From: Bacillota bacterium
Lineage (GTDB): Bacteria > Bacillota > UBA4882 > UBA8346
Assembly: GCA_023429995.1 (NCBI GenBank)
Contig: JAEZCE010000029.1
Span: forward strand, 43,416-107,415
Direction: 5' to 3'
Length of the DNA: 64,000 nucleotides
The translations under genes and the position numbers were made by a program. A model generated the notes under the pieces. That model was not told the origin of the DNA. It was given only the letters and a program-made list of their open reading frames with translations, and did not search any database. How positions within the stretch are numbered: position 1 is the stretch's first letter; every line of letters begins with the position of its first letter. Of this stretch, positions 25,272 to 34,384 are shown piece after piece.

Positions 25272-26891
25272 ATGAAGAAAAAGCTTCTAGTCACCGCAGT
25301 TTTGATTTTATGTGTAAGCTTAATTTTTATCGTTCTCGGTAAAAAAAATACGGTTCCGAGTAACGCAGACCACCAGAGCAAAAAGGAAGTCGTCATGGCC
25401 ATCTATCGCGACGGCGCCATGGATGAATTGGATGCCGCTACTTATAACGGCCCGCACTTTCTGTACAAAATGATTTATGAAGGGTTGGTGGAAGACGGCG
25501 GACGCGGAAAAATCCTTCCACAGCTGGCGACGAGCTGGACCCTATCGCCGGATGGAAAGACCTATACATTTAAGCTGCGTGACGGGGTAAAGTTTTCCGA
25601 CGGAACCGCTTTTAACGCAGCAGCCGTGATTTTCAACCTGAAAAGGTGGGTCAATAACGATCGGCATGCCAGTTTAAAAGCGACGAATGTTGAAAGTATG
25701 GAAGCAGTGGATGGACAAACTGTAAAAATTGTTTTTAAGGAGGGCGCTTATCCAATTTTAACGGAGTTGACTTATCCCCGGCCGGTGCGCTTTTTAAGCC
25801 CGGCTTCGATCACGGAGGTTCCGGGAAATGCCTTGGGGAAATTTACGCAGCCTGTCGGAACCGGTCCATGGATGCTGGAATCCTATAAAAAAGATCAGGA
25901 ATTTACGCTTGTTCCCAATCCATACTATTGGGGAGAAAAACCGAAGGTGGACAAAATCACCTTCAAAGTCATTCCCGATGGCCAAGCACGGGTTTTAGCC
26001 CTTCAAAGCGGTGAGGTTGACATTCTCGGCGGAGACCTGATCGGTAAAATCCCCATGGAAAGCTTTTTGGAACTTAAAAACTCGGGAAAATTCATAACCT
26101 TCACCAAAGGGACCTTGTGTTCCCACTTTATCGCCTTTAATCAAAGTGTAAAAGCCCTTCAAGATAAAAATGTCCGTTTGGCGATGAACTATGCCGTCAA
26201 TAAAAAAAGTATTGCCGCAGAGTTATTTGACGGTATCGGCCTGGAAGCCGACGGGTTATATCAAAAAGAGGTGCCTCATGCGACCAGTGAAAACAATTAC
26301 GGATTTGGAAATGACCAAGAAAAAGCCAAACGATTACTTGACGCCGCCGGCTATGTCGATTCGAACGGCGACGGAATCCGGGAAAAAAGCGGAAAAAAAC
26401 TTGAGTTTAACTTGCTGCTCTCTACGGAAGAATTCCCTGAATGGAAGCCCCTGGCCGAGTTTCTCCAATCCGAATTTGCCGCGGTCGGCATCAAAGTCAA
26501 TTTGAATATTCTCGATAAAAACGGATACGAAGATGCCACGATGAATACAAAAGCGTTTGATCTCGCTCTAATGAGAACCGCCTCGGATTCCTGGATGCCC
26601 CACGGTTCAATGCTTGAGCTTTTCTCGATGCTGCCGAACGGAAAAGCCGCCAAAGCCTGGTATGACGAAAGGCTATATCGGAATATTATGAAGACCTTAA
26701 ATACCCTTGACGAAACAGCCAGGCAAAAAAATTACGATACGGTGTTTAAATTCATTAGCGAAGAAGCGCTCACCATCCCCATCTATTATCCGATCACTTC
26801 ATTTGCGGTGAACACCGATAAAATTCAAGGATTTGAAATTGGTGTGAATAACTACGCACCGGTCCAGTGGCAGAAGCTGGATGTAAAATAA
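25272..26891 (+). CDS. ABC transporter solute-binding protein, NikA/CntA-like (SBP_bac_5)
   Basis: 539 residues with an N-terminal hydrophobic signal anchor (residues 5-22) and no clear lipobox. Family blocks include LATSWTLSPDGKTYTFKLRDGVKFSDGT-type sequence near 80, PRPVRFLSPASI near 170, QPVGTGPWMLESY near 195 and AMNYAVNKKSI near 305. The PRPVRFLSP block resembles E. coli NikA (PRPFRFIAP), whose cluster binds Ni-chelate, and differs from most peptide binders. AAATAGGAG precedes the start. It would deliver nickel or a metallophore complex to the four preceding transporter proteins. Confidence 0.85.
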   Translation: MKKKLLVTAVLILCVSLIFIVLGKKNTVPSNADHQSKKEVVMAIYRDGAMDELDAATYNGPHFLYKMIYEGLVEDGGRGKILPQLATSWTLSPDGKTYTFKLRDGVKFSDGTAFNAAAVIFNLKRWVNNDRHASLKATNVESMEAVDGQTVKIVFKEGAYPILTELTYPRPVRFLSPASITEVPGNALGKFTQPVGTGPWMLESYKKDQEFTLVPNPYYWGEKPKVDKITFKVIPDGQARVLALQSGEVDILGGDLIGKIPMESFLELKNSGKFITFTKGTLCSHFIAFNQSVKALQDKNVRLAMNYAVNKKSIAAELFDGIGLEADGLYQKEVPHATSENNYGFGNDQEKAKRLLDAAGYVDSNGDGIREKSGKKLEFNLLLSTEEFPEWKPLAEFLQSEFAAVGIKVNLNILDKNGYEDATMNTKAFDLALMRTASDSWMPHGSMLELFSMLPNGKAAKAWYDERLYRNIMKTLNTLDETARQKNYDTVFKFISEEALTIPIYYPITSFAVNTDKIQGFEIGVNNYAPVQWQKLDVK

Positions 26892-26907
26892 GACGTAAAA
26901 TAAAAAT

Positions 26908-26945
26908 CCAGATACGCAGCGTTTTTTTTGCAACGGCGTATCTGG
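26908..26945. other. Intercistronic stem-loop between the binding protein and methyltransferase genes
   Basis: CCAGATACGC (26908-26917) and GCGTATCTGG (26936-26945) form a perfect 10-bp stem with a T8-containing loop. No T run follows the stem, so it is more likely an RNA-stability or processing hairpin than a terminator. Confidence 0.55.
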
Positions 26946-26972
26946 CTAGATAAATAACAGAGGTGAATGCGG

Positions 26973-27716
26973 ATGAATCGCGAACAGAAACTGATTAGAA
27001 ATTGGACGGACAGTTCCAATGATTACAGCAATTCCGTTAAAGAAGAACTAAACTCCTTTAAGAAGCAGGCCTGGACGAATATGATCCTTGATCATTCCGA
27101 AAAAAGAACCGGCATGGCTGTGCTTGATGTCGGCACCGGCCCGGGTTTTTTTGCCATTATCCTGTCCCAGGCGGGAAATAAAGTCACCGCCATCGATTGT
27201 ACCACAGCTATGATCGAAGAAGCCAAGGCGAACGCCAAAGATGAGGGGGTCACTGTCGACTTTAGAGTAGCAGATGGACAAAATCTGGAATTCGAGGACC
27301 AGTGTTTCGACCTGATTGTCAGCCGCAATGTGGCCTGGACCTTGATCGATGCCGAAAGGGCCTATGGCGAATGGCAACGAGTGCTAAAACCCTCCGGCAA
27401 AATCATGATCTTCGATTCCAACTGGAATATTCGGTTATTCAATGAAGACTACCTGAAAAGATATGAAGAAGATCAGCAGGAATATGAAAGATTGTTCGGT
27501 GAAAAGCCGCCTCAATATACGGCGGAAATGATCGAGTACCGTAAAAGCATGCCCATGTGCCAGAGAATCCGTCCGCAATGGGACTTTGACGCCCTCGTCC
27601 GGCTGGGTTTTAAAAAGATTTACTGTGAAACAAGCATTGGAGATAGGGTTTATGACGAAAAGCAAAAAGTCAGATACCATTCTTCACCACTGTTTATGTT
27701 GGTGGTTGAAAAGTGA
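26973..27716 (+). CDS. Class I SAM-dependent methyltransferase of the transporter operon
   Basis: 247 residues from the ATG at 26973, with GAGGTG 7 bases upstream; the ATG at 26967 is too close to the ribosome site. Motif I VLDVGTGPGFFAIIL (near residue 48) binds S-adenosylmethionine, followed by an acidic residue at the end of the second strand (VTAIDC) and the motif SRNVAWTL (near 112). It lies behind a NikABCDE-like transporter. A link to metallophore or cofactor modification is possible, but the substrate is unknown. Confidence 0.82.
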   Translation: MNREQKLIRNWTDSSNDYSNSVKEELNSFKKQAWTNMILDHSEKRTGMAVLDVGTGPGFFAIILSQAGNKVTAIDCTTAMIEEAKANAKDEGVTVDFRVADGQNLEFEDQCFDLIVSRNVAWTLIDAERAYGEWQRVLKPSGKIMIFDSNWNIRLFNEDYLKRYEEDQQEYERLFGEKPPQYTAEMIEYRKSMPMCQRIRPQWDFDALVRLGFKKIYCETSIGDRVYDEKQKVRYHSSPLFMLVVEK

Positions 27717-27785
27717 GCTTTTCACATAAGTCACAGGCTTGACATATGTATATCATAAAAAGTCCTCCGGGAAAGGAGTTTATGG

Positions 27786-28748
27786 ATGAACCGCCCTTCA
27801 GTACTTATGCGTATTCTTTTATTGGTAATTTTAAGTATCAATGGAGTTTTCAATTCAGTTCTCGGCGCTCATCCCTTACCGGAAATTAAAATTGCCGGGC
27901 AATTCGGTCTGGTCTATGCGCCGCTGATGATTGCCGATAAGCTGCATATTTTTGAAAAGAACGGCTTAAAACCGATATGGAAGGAATATGGTTCCGGAGC
28001 AGCTGTTCGTGAAAGTTTGATTTCCGGTGAAGCCGATGTCGGTTTTATGGGAATACCTCCCTTTTTAATCGGTTGGGAAAAAGGTTGTCCCTGGAAGGTT
28101 TCCATGGGTTTTGTGGTGGTTCCGGTGGGACTGGTAACCAACAATCCGCAAATTAAAAGTTTAAAAGACTTTAAGCCCGGCGATAAAATCGCCGTGCCCT
28201 CTCCAGGGAGCGTACAGCATATCCTACTTGCGATGGCCGCTGAAAAAGTGTTGGGCTCTCCGAATGCTCTGGATACCAATATTATGGCAATGCCACACCC
28301 CGATGCCCTGGCCGCCTTAATCTCCAAAAAAGGACTGACAGCCCATTTTACCACTCCGCCCTATTTATTTGAAGAATTGAGCCAACCGGGTTTTCATTTG
28401 GTAATCAGTGGTAAATCGGTTTTTGGCCGTCCTTTCAGTTTCAATGTAGGAGTTGCCTCTAAAAAATTCCATGATCAAAAGCCTCTGCAATATCTGGCCT
28501 TTGTGAAAGCAATCGATTATTCCTTTTCATGGTTGAATGGCAATACAGAAGCTGCCGCCAATCTATTGGCGCCCCAATTTAAGTTAACACCCCAAAAGAC
28601 CCTGCAATACCTGAAATGGCCCGGGATGGATTATACCACCAAACCTTATGGCTTAATGGAGTTCGCTTATTTCATGAAAAGGGCCGGCTTTCTTAAGAAA
28701 ATTCCTCAGGATCCGGCGGAAATCCTTTGGGAAAATGTAAAACTATGA
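27786..28748 (+). CDS. NitT/TauT-type ABC transporter solute-binding protein
   Basis: 320 residues with a cleavable signal peptide (about residues 1-25). The NMT1/SsuA-like fold is shown by GLVYAPLMIADKLHIFEKNGLKP near 40 and SGEADVGFMGIPPFLI near 80. Unlike the riboflavin-type system at 50.7-53.3 kb, no riboswitch precedes it. GGAAAGGAG lies before the start. The permease and ATPase follow in the same direction. Ligands in this superfamily include nitrate, taurine, aliphatic sulfonates, thiamine precursors and bicarbonate; none can be assigned here. Confidence 0.85.
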   Translation: MNRPSVLMRILLLVILSINGVFNSVLGAHPLPEIKIAGQFGLVYAPLMIADKLHIFEKNGLKPIWKEYGSGAAVRESLISGEADVGFMGIPPFLIGWEKGCPWKVSMGFVVVPVGLVTNNPQIKSLKDFKPGDKIAVPSPGSVQHILLAMAAEKVLGSPNALDTNIMAMPHPDALAALISKKGLTAHFTTPPYLFEELSQPGFHLVISGKSVFGRPFSFNVGVASKKFHDQKPLQYLAFVKAIDYSFSWLNGNTEAAANLLAPQFKLTPQKTLQYLKWPGMDYTTKPYGLMEFAYFMKRAGFLKKIPQDPAEILWENVKL

Positions 28749-28817
28749 TCCTAATTTATACGATCTGCCAAGAAAATGAGGGAGACTCATCATTTAAGGC
28801 AATATTCGAGGAAACAC

Positions 28818-29609
28818 ATGGTTAAACTGAAAGCCTTCCATTCCAAAACCTCCCGCCAGGTAATTTTCATGATCATGGTAATGATTGGCTGGGAGTCATT
28901 ATCGAGGATCGGACACCTCCCTGCCTTACTGTTCCCTTCATTAAGCAGTGTTTTAAAAGAGCTAGTGGTCCAAACCGTCAATGGGGAATTAATTCATCGG
29001 ACCTGCTTTTCTCTGTATTTGATCGGTGTGGGCCTGGGGCTGGCAATCGTATTGGCGCTCATTTTGACAATACTGGCAGCGTGTATCCCTATCATCTCCG
29101 AATGGGTGCAAGTTTTAATGGCGGTTCTCCACCCCCTGCCGGGAATCGCCATTTTACCCATAGTAATTCTTTGGTTAGGCACCGGTCCACAGTCCATTAT
29201 TGCGGTCATCGTCATGTCCGCGGTTTGGCCCCTGGTGGCGAACTTACATACCGGCCTGAAAACGATTCCCGTTACCCAGATCGAAGTCGGAAAAAATTTG
29301 GGACTTGGAGGAATCCCATTGGTATGGTCCGTTCTATTGCCGGGCGCTTTTCCCCATATCTTAAGCGGCCTAAGAGTGGGGTGGGCTCGCGCCTGGCAAG
29401 CCGCGGTAGCAGCGGAAATGGTCTTCGGCGCCAGCGGCGGCGAAGGCGGACTGGGATGGTTTATTTATAAAGAACGGTTTTTTATGGAAATTGCCGCTGT
29501 ATTCGCAGGCATGATCGTGATTGTCATGATCGGGCTCATCGTAGAGCGCTTGTTCTTTGAGGTTATTGAAATAAAAACCGTCCGACGCTGGGGTATGTCC
29601 ACTCACTGA
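28818..29609 (+). CDS. NitT/TauT-type ABC transporter permease
   Basis: 263 residues from the ATG at 28818, which has GAGG 6 bases upstream; the ATG at 28776 has none. Six membrane segments are visible. The EAA loop is IEVGKNLGLGGIPLVWSVLLPGAFPHILSGLRVGWARAW near residue 160, typical of TauC/SsuC. It stands between the binding protein and the ATPase of one importer. Confidence 0.9.
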   Translation: MVKLKAFHSKTSRQVIFMIMVMIGWESLSRIGHLPALLFPSLSSVLKELVVQTVNGELIHRTCFSLYLIGVGLGLAIVLALILTILAACIPIISEWVQVLMAVLHPLPGIAILPIVILWLGTGPQSIIAVIVMSAVWPLVANLHTGLKTIPVTQIEVGKNLGLGGIPLVWSVLLPGAFPHILSGLRVGWARAWQAAVAAEMVFGASGGEGGLGWFIYKERFFMEIAAVFAGMIVIVMIGLIVERLFFEVIEIKTVRRWGMSTH

Positions 29610-29640
29610 GAAGAAAACAGTTTTCCGGGGAAAAAAGAAA

Positions 29641-30495
29641 ATGAAAGATGAATTAATCATTCACAACCTCTCGAAAGTCTTTCAAGTTGAGCACCACGAA
29701 GTGCGGGCCTTCGAGACCGTGGATTTTTCGGTTCCGAAAGGACAATTTATTTGCATTGTCGGGCCCTCCGGCTGTGGCAAATCAACGCTTTTACGGTGCA
29801 TTGCCGGTCTGGAAACGCCTTCGGGAGGCGAAATAACCTGCGGAGGAGAGTTCATCACCAAACCTAGCAAAGACCGAATGGTAGTATTTCAAAGTTTTGA
29901 GCAATTATTTCCCTGGTTTACTGTTCTTAAGAATATAACTTACGCACTGCATGTCACGAAAGGGAAAACCACCCCAAAACCGGATGAAGGAATGTTCAAA
30001 ACGAGAGAAACCATAGCTCGTGAATATTTGCATTTGGTCGGCCTCGACGGATACGAGGATTTATTTCCTCATCAGCTATCAGGGGGAATGAAACAAAGGG
30101 TTGCTATTGCAAGAGCACTGGCAGTCAGACCCCGGATACTCTTAATGGATGAACCCTTCGGTAGTTTGGATGCGTTTAACCGAGATATTTTACAGGAGGA
30201 ATTACTAAGGATATGGCAGGAAACAAAAACCACCATTATTTTTGTAACGCATAGTATCGAGGAGTCTCTCCTCCTCAGTGACCAAGTCATCGTATTTACA
30301 AGCAATCCGGGAAAGGTTAAAACCATTATTGTTAACGATTTAGAAAGGCCTCGTTCTCCTGAAAACCCGGAATTTATGGAGCTTTGGAAAAGGCTTAATG
30401 TATTGCTGGGCCTGCACTCAAAAACAATAGCCGAAACCGGCATCCGGCACCGGACAATTTTTGATGAAACGGAAATAATTCAACCAGTTTTGTAA
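29641..30495 (+). CDS. NitT/TauT-type ABC transporter ATP-binding protein
   Basis: 284 residues. Walker A GPSGCGKST is near residue 41, the Q-loop reads VVFQSFEQLFPWFTV, the signature is LSGGMKQRVAIARAL near 147, and Walker B ILLMDEPFGSLD near 167. The Q-loop and the size match TauB/SsuB ATPases. A roughly 20-residue insertion (KGKTTPKPDEGMFKTRE) follows the Q-loop region. It completes the three-gene importer starting at 27786. Confidence 0.9.
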   Translation: MKDELIIHNLSKVFQVEHHEVRAFETVDFSVPKGQFICIVGPSGCGKSTLLRCIAGLETPSGGEITCGGEFITKPSKDRMVVFQSFEQLFPWFTVLKNITYALHVTKGKTTPKPDEGMFKTRETIAREYLHLVGLDGYEDLFPHQLSGGMKQRVAIARALAVRPRILLMDEPFGSLDAFNRDILQEELLRIWQETKTTIIFVTHSIEESLLLSDQVIVFTSNPGKVKTIIVNDLERPRSPENPEFMELWKRLNVLLGLHSKTIAETGIRHRTIFDETEIIQPVL

Positions 30496-30606
30496 TCATT
30501 GATATCTATTTGTAATCTTTGATTTTTTTCAGCGTCGTTTAGGCACCGTATGTAAATTGTGTGTAAGAATAGATGACTATCTGCTATTCCCCTCCTTCTG
30601 ATTCTA

Positions 30607-30615
30607 TGGTAAAAT
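30607..30615 (+). promoter_or_regulatory. Extended -10 promoter candidate for the chemoreceptor gene
   Basis: TGG followed by TAAAAT at 30610-30615 forms an extended -10 box about 43 bases before the ATG at 30658. It shares the string TTCTATGGTARAAT with the AraC promoter candidate at 15185. No good -35 box is visible. Confidence 0.4.
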
Positions 30616-30657
30616 ATCATTTAACATACGAATCAATGAACCAAAGGATGATAATCA

Positions 30658-32325
30658 ATGAAATGGCGTTTTCCACAACCAACAAGATTGTATGCCCATA
30701 TGACCATTACCAAACTGGTAATCGTAGGATTCTCCACGATCCTCGCGCTCCTTACCATGATTAACATTATCGTCTTATTTGGAATTCAAGGCATTGTTCA
30801 TAGTTATGAAACCATTGTCGAAAACGAGACTATCCGAAGCAACGAAAATGAACTGGTAAGAATTTTCGATAACTTCCATTATATCTCGCAATTCGCAGCC
30901 GACGATATCCAACAAACCCAGTCGTTATCCATTGATAACGGGGTAACCTTAATGAGCGCCATGTTGGATATGGATGTCCATACCAAGGAAATCATGGAGT
31001 ACTAGAAGAAAAACAAGGTCAAGGATAATAAAATCCTGCTGAACCGCTTAAATAAAAATCTAAAGTTCATCCGCTTATATAAATCAACCAATGACATTAC
31101 AAGCATAGAAGTACTCAATGACATCAAAAACGGAGTCGCCTCGGTTCAGGCCATCATCAATGACGATTTATTTCCGGTGGTCAATGACCTTGTGGACAAT
31201 TCCACCGAGCAGGCTAAAAACAGGACCACCGTCTCGGTTTGGATCATTATCGGCTCCAACTTGGTGGTATTCGGATTGGTCATACTTCTTGTCACTACCA
31301 TCCGCCGAATTGTAACCGGACACCGGCAACCCATCATCGAAACTGCCATCCTTTCGGCAAACGGCGCTCAAGATGTATCCAGATACACTTTAGCCAACAA
31401 AGAAGCTATCAGCCAGGTAAAAGAGGTTTTTTCGGAAATGAGCCGGGCTTTTGAAAATATAACCGAAAGTACCCAGGATTCCACTGACGGTATTCAAAAA
31501 ATTACCGATTCTACGGAAAAAGCGGCCGAATCCCTTAAAACTTTGTCAGACCAGGCTTCGCGAATTTACGAATACTTAACCCAAAACCAAACCGAAATCC
31601 AGGGGAGCGAAACTCATTTATTACAACTTCGCGATAAAATTAATGAGTCAACCAACCGGATTCAGACCAATGCAGAAACAGCAGCCGAACTGCATAACAA
31701 GTTTGTTGCCCTTACCAATCAGGTTGAAGGTATTGATGATATTTTAAAAACAATTGATGACATTAAAGAACAAACCACAATGTTGTCATTAAACGCCGGA
31801 ATCGAAGCAGCCCGGGCCGGAGAACACGGGAGAGGTTTTGAGATTGTCGCCAAAAAAATTCGCCACCTTTCGGAACAATCCGGCCAGTCTACGTCGGAAA
31901 TCCACGGTATCATTGAAGAGATCCACCAAGCAGTATTCGAGGTAGAATCTGCTATGAGGGAAGTTATCGAGGGCGTAAAAAATTCGGTCGAAGAAATCGC
32001 AGGAGTCAGCGAGGAATTTAACGATTTACGGGAATCTCACAAAAAAGTTTTATCCGGGATTGAGACTTTGATGCAACAGGCCAATAGTCAATGGAAAGCA
32101 ACAAAAAATATCGAGGAAGCTTCCGAAAAAATCACCGCCGAAGTGCAACAAATTTCGGCGTTATCGGAAGAAGTTTACGCTTCCATGGAGGAATTGTCCG
32201 CCGAAACCGAGAACGCTCTCGAACAGTTGGAACTAGTGGATGACAATGTGCAACGTACTTCGGAAATTGCAGTGAACCAAGAATTATTAGCCAAACAAGT
32301 GAACGAACACGTATCTTCGTTGTGA
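30658..32325 (+). pseudogene. Methyl-accepting chemotaxis protein interrupted by one in-frame TAG
   Basis: Reading frame 1 runs from the ATG at 30658 to the stop at 32325 and would encode 555 residues, but codon 116 (31003-31005) is TAG. The frame on both sides is fully open and coherent. There is one membrane segment near residues 19-45, an extracytoplasmic helical domain, a second segment near 194-218, then a cytoplasmic coiled-coil signalling domain. The hairpin tip reads TTMLSLNAGIEAARAGEHGRGFEIVAKKIRHL, the MCP signature. CAG to TAG is one transition, so this may be a recent nonsense mutation, a sequencing error or suppressed amber. An internal restart could give a soluble signalling fragment. 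Confidence 0.8.
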
Positions 32326-32881
32326 TTTTAGGCGATCGGTCCCGACTTGAAAAATATTTGTAGCCCGGATTCTTAGAGGCAATCCAAAAAATTTTCTCTG
32401 ATTATAAAGCTAATTCAGCAGGTTATTTGAATGTATTGATTTATCAGCTATCTATTGATTTGAAATCAAAAGAATATCTCCCGCAGAGGCGTCAGCACCT
32501 TTTGGTGCTGCAGGCGCAGAGAAATGGCGAAGCGCATGAGACTATGTTTTCTGGTCTAGACCTTTCCTATTCACGGCAAACTGATATCACGAATTACCAA
32601 AAAATATCTTGCAAAGCGCATCTCACACTCTGCGTCTTAGCGCCTCTGCGCGAGAATAAATAGGCGGCTTGAGTTGAACCAAGCTGATTTATCTTTATAA
32701 CCATGAAAATTTTTAAACCCATGGGCAATGGAATACGCTCTTTCCTATGCGTGTTGTATTTATTCATGGTGCGCGCGTCCTCGCACCATGATTATCCTTA
32801 AAGACAGCCCCCCGGTCTTAGTCCAAGCCATCCCGGCGATATTTCCACGGATAACAATCGATATCTTGACCACCCGGGGGA
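32326..32881. other. Gap between the chemoreceptor and RDD genes
   Basis: About 556 bases separate two genes whose 3' ends face each other. The repeat at 32476-32656 is the only structured element I can support. Short open frames here are not preceded by ribosome sites and overlap the repeat, so I call no gene. Confidence 0.5.
32476..32656. repeat. Inverted-repeat element with CGCAGAGGCG ends and a nested hairpin
   Basis: CGCAGAGGCG (32482-32491) and its exact complement CGCCTCTGCG (32641-32650) bound an imperfect inverted-repeat element of about 180 bp. The outer sequences TCTC...GAGA and the inner GCGCATGAGA and GCGCATCTCA also pair. A second hairpin, CAGCACC-TTTT-GGTGCTG (32493-32510), is inserted within the left arm. 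There is no coding potential. CGCAGAG-rich repeats of this look are scattered in many bacterial genomes. Confidence 0.6.
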
Positions 32882-33514
32882 CTACTTTACTACTTCCAAT
32901 TTATGCTTTCGGCTTCGTCGAAATACTCCGGCGCTTTGTTGGATTACAATCGTCCTTGCAATGAAATCATGAAGCGTTTGGTTCTTTTTAAAGAAAAACA
33001 TCATCCAAAAACCGCCCAATAATATCGAGGCTGAAAGAATTTTGCTCCAATACCGGACATTCGCTTGCCCGAAAGTGATCCTCTGACAATGAACATCCAA
33101 GACTGCCAGGCCCATGATTTTCTTTCCGAAAGTTGCCTGAAATTTTGAACTTTCAAGCCAGGTAAAATAAAACCAGTTAAGTCCGAAGGAAAATACGATT
33201 CCAAATCCTCCGGCAAAAGATCCGATGATATGAAAATCCACTGGATGTCCTCCAATAAAAGACATCAGCAAAATCATGCCGCTGATAAGGGAAGCCAGTA
33301 GCCCCTCGCCCCCTGCTAAAATACAAAGATCAAAAACCATGGCCGCAGAACGCTGCATAAATCCTGCGTAGCAAACTTGCGACGATTCAACCATCACCAA
33401 CTTTGGTTTAACTTCTGCAGGCTTTTTAGGGTTTACAATGTCCTCCAGAAAGCCGCAATAGTTACAGGATACCTGATCTTCAGCCAGCTCGGCCCCACAT
33501 CTTAAACAATGCAA
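32882..33514 (-). CDS. RDD-family membrane protein with N-terminal zinc ribbon
   Basis: 210 residues. Residues 3-22 hold two CxxC pairs (CLRC and CNYC), a small zinc ribbon. From near residue 48 an RDD domain follows, with three or four membrane segments (AGFMQRSAAMVFDLCIL, then hydrophobic runs, then TFGKKIMGLAVLDVHCQRITFGQA). RDD proteins are poorly understood; some relatives act as ion exchangers. The gene ends close to a tail-to-tail gap with the chemoreceptor pseudogene. Confidence 0.83.
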   Translation of the reverse strand: MHCLRCGAELAEDQVSCNYCGFLEDIVNPKKPAEVKPKLVMVESSQVCYAGFMQRSAAMVFDLCILAGGEGLLASLISGMILLMSFIGGHPVDFHIIGSFAGGFGIVFSFGLNWFYFTWLESSKFQATFGKKIMGLAVLDVHCQRITFGQANVRYWSKILSASILLGGFWMMFFFKKNQTLHDFIARTIVIQQSAGVFRRSRKHKLEVVK

Positions 33515-33912
33515 TTGATTCCTCTCCTTCTCATGATGTCAATGAATCTCCCTGTATTTATCATCGGAACCAATTGAAATTCAATTTAACCAGTTAATTT
33601 CCAAAAGACCAGGTAAAATATGTATTTTGGTTGGATCATCCCAAAAATTGCGGCTTTTCAACCTACGATCCACTCAAAAATTTTTTCTTTCCAAACAGTC
33701 AAAGGGCGATCCTTTCTCAAATTTGAAGACTCTCTTCAACATAATGAAAAAACTTGCCGTAATTCAGGACAAGTTTTCATTATCAAAAAATTTATGACTG
33801 ATTATTTACATTCAAAAACATGTTTTCTCATTCTAATTTCCGGAATTTATGGTCTAGTCAATTTTATGATCAAACCAATTTAATATTCCTCGATATGAAT
33901 TCCCAGGGTAAG
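33515..33912. other. AT-rich gap with a long stem-loop
   Basis: I see no credible gene. An 87-codon open frame at 33620-33883 is AT-rich and lacks a ribosome site. ATAATGAAAA (33740-33749) and TTTTCATTAT (33774-33783) pair, together with inner CTTG and CAAG, giving a stem-loop of about 44 bases. Confidence 0.4.
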
Positions 33913-34005
33913 CTACTTTCTCAGCATCTTAATTGTACCATAAAAAGAGGCGGCGATTAGGCAAATTAAGCCAAAAAACAAGAACCTGAAAATAAATTCT
34001 TTCAT
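33913..34005 (-). CDS. Small single-pass membrane protein, 30 aa
   Basis: An ATG at 34005 on the reverse strand has AAGGAGA 5 bases upstream and reads 30 codons to TAG at 33913-33915. The peptide is MKEFIFRFLFF followed by a hydrophobic run GLICLIAASFYG and a basic tail TIKMLRK, which is the make-up of a one-helix membrane peptide. It matches no family I recognise. The strong ribosome site and sensible composition are the support. It stands alone in an AT-rich gap. Confidence 0.5.
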   Translation of the reverse strand: MKEFIFRFLFFGLICLIAASFYGTIKMLRK

Positions 34006-34130
34006 GGATCTCTCCTTGTTCCAATCAATTGATAACTAAGTGCGAGTAAAATCATGTTCTCGTACCTGTCTCTATTTGAAGAGCAATTCCCGCAAAAGCT
34101 ACCGCAATTCCCGGGATATTCCATCTTAAA

Positions 34131-34240
34131 AAAGGGGCTGTCCTAAAGTAAATTTATCAAAAAGATAACAATATATAAATTCGTAAATCCACGGTGCAAT
34201 ATATTGTATTCTTTGATTATAAAATACTTTTTAGACAGCC
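34131..34240. repeat. MITE-like palindromic repeat, copy 2 (GGGGCTGTCC family)
   Basis: The left end AAAAGGGGCTGTCCTAAAGTA is mirrored by the right end TACTTTTTAGACAGCC. Internal ACAATATAT and ATATATTGT also pair. Copy 1 (1843-1955) has the same ends and a similar TATTGTAT core, so both belong to one family. It is non-coding and lies in the gap between the small membrane protein and the response regulator terminator. Confidence 0.65.
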
Positions 34241-34350
34241 TTAGGTGAGGGGTAAAACATCTTGCAAACTGCTGAACTACATTTATCATTATATCAAGCT
34301 TTCACTTATATAAAAGGCCTGATTTTCTAGGACTAAAATATTAAAAAACA

Positions 34351-34380
34351 AAAAAAGTCCTATTTTTATGGGACTTTTTT
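34351..34380 (-). terminator. Intrinsic terminator of the response regulator gene
   Basis: AAAAAAGTCC and GGACTTTTTT form a perfect 10-bp stem with a 10-base loop, ending 4 bases after the response regulator stop codon. On the reverse strand the stem is followed by a T-rich tract. Confidence 0.8.
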
Positions 34381-34384
34381 TGTT

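Noticed and set aside
30658..32325. Pyrrolysine at the in-frame TAG of the chemoreceptor
   Set aside because: Known pyrrolysine proteins are methylamine methyltransferases, and no pyl genes are in the window. A nonsense mutation or error is simpler.
33620..33883. An 87-codon open frame in the AT-rich gap
   Set aside because: No ribosome site, poor composition and an overlapping stem-loop; not supported as a gene.
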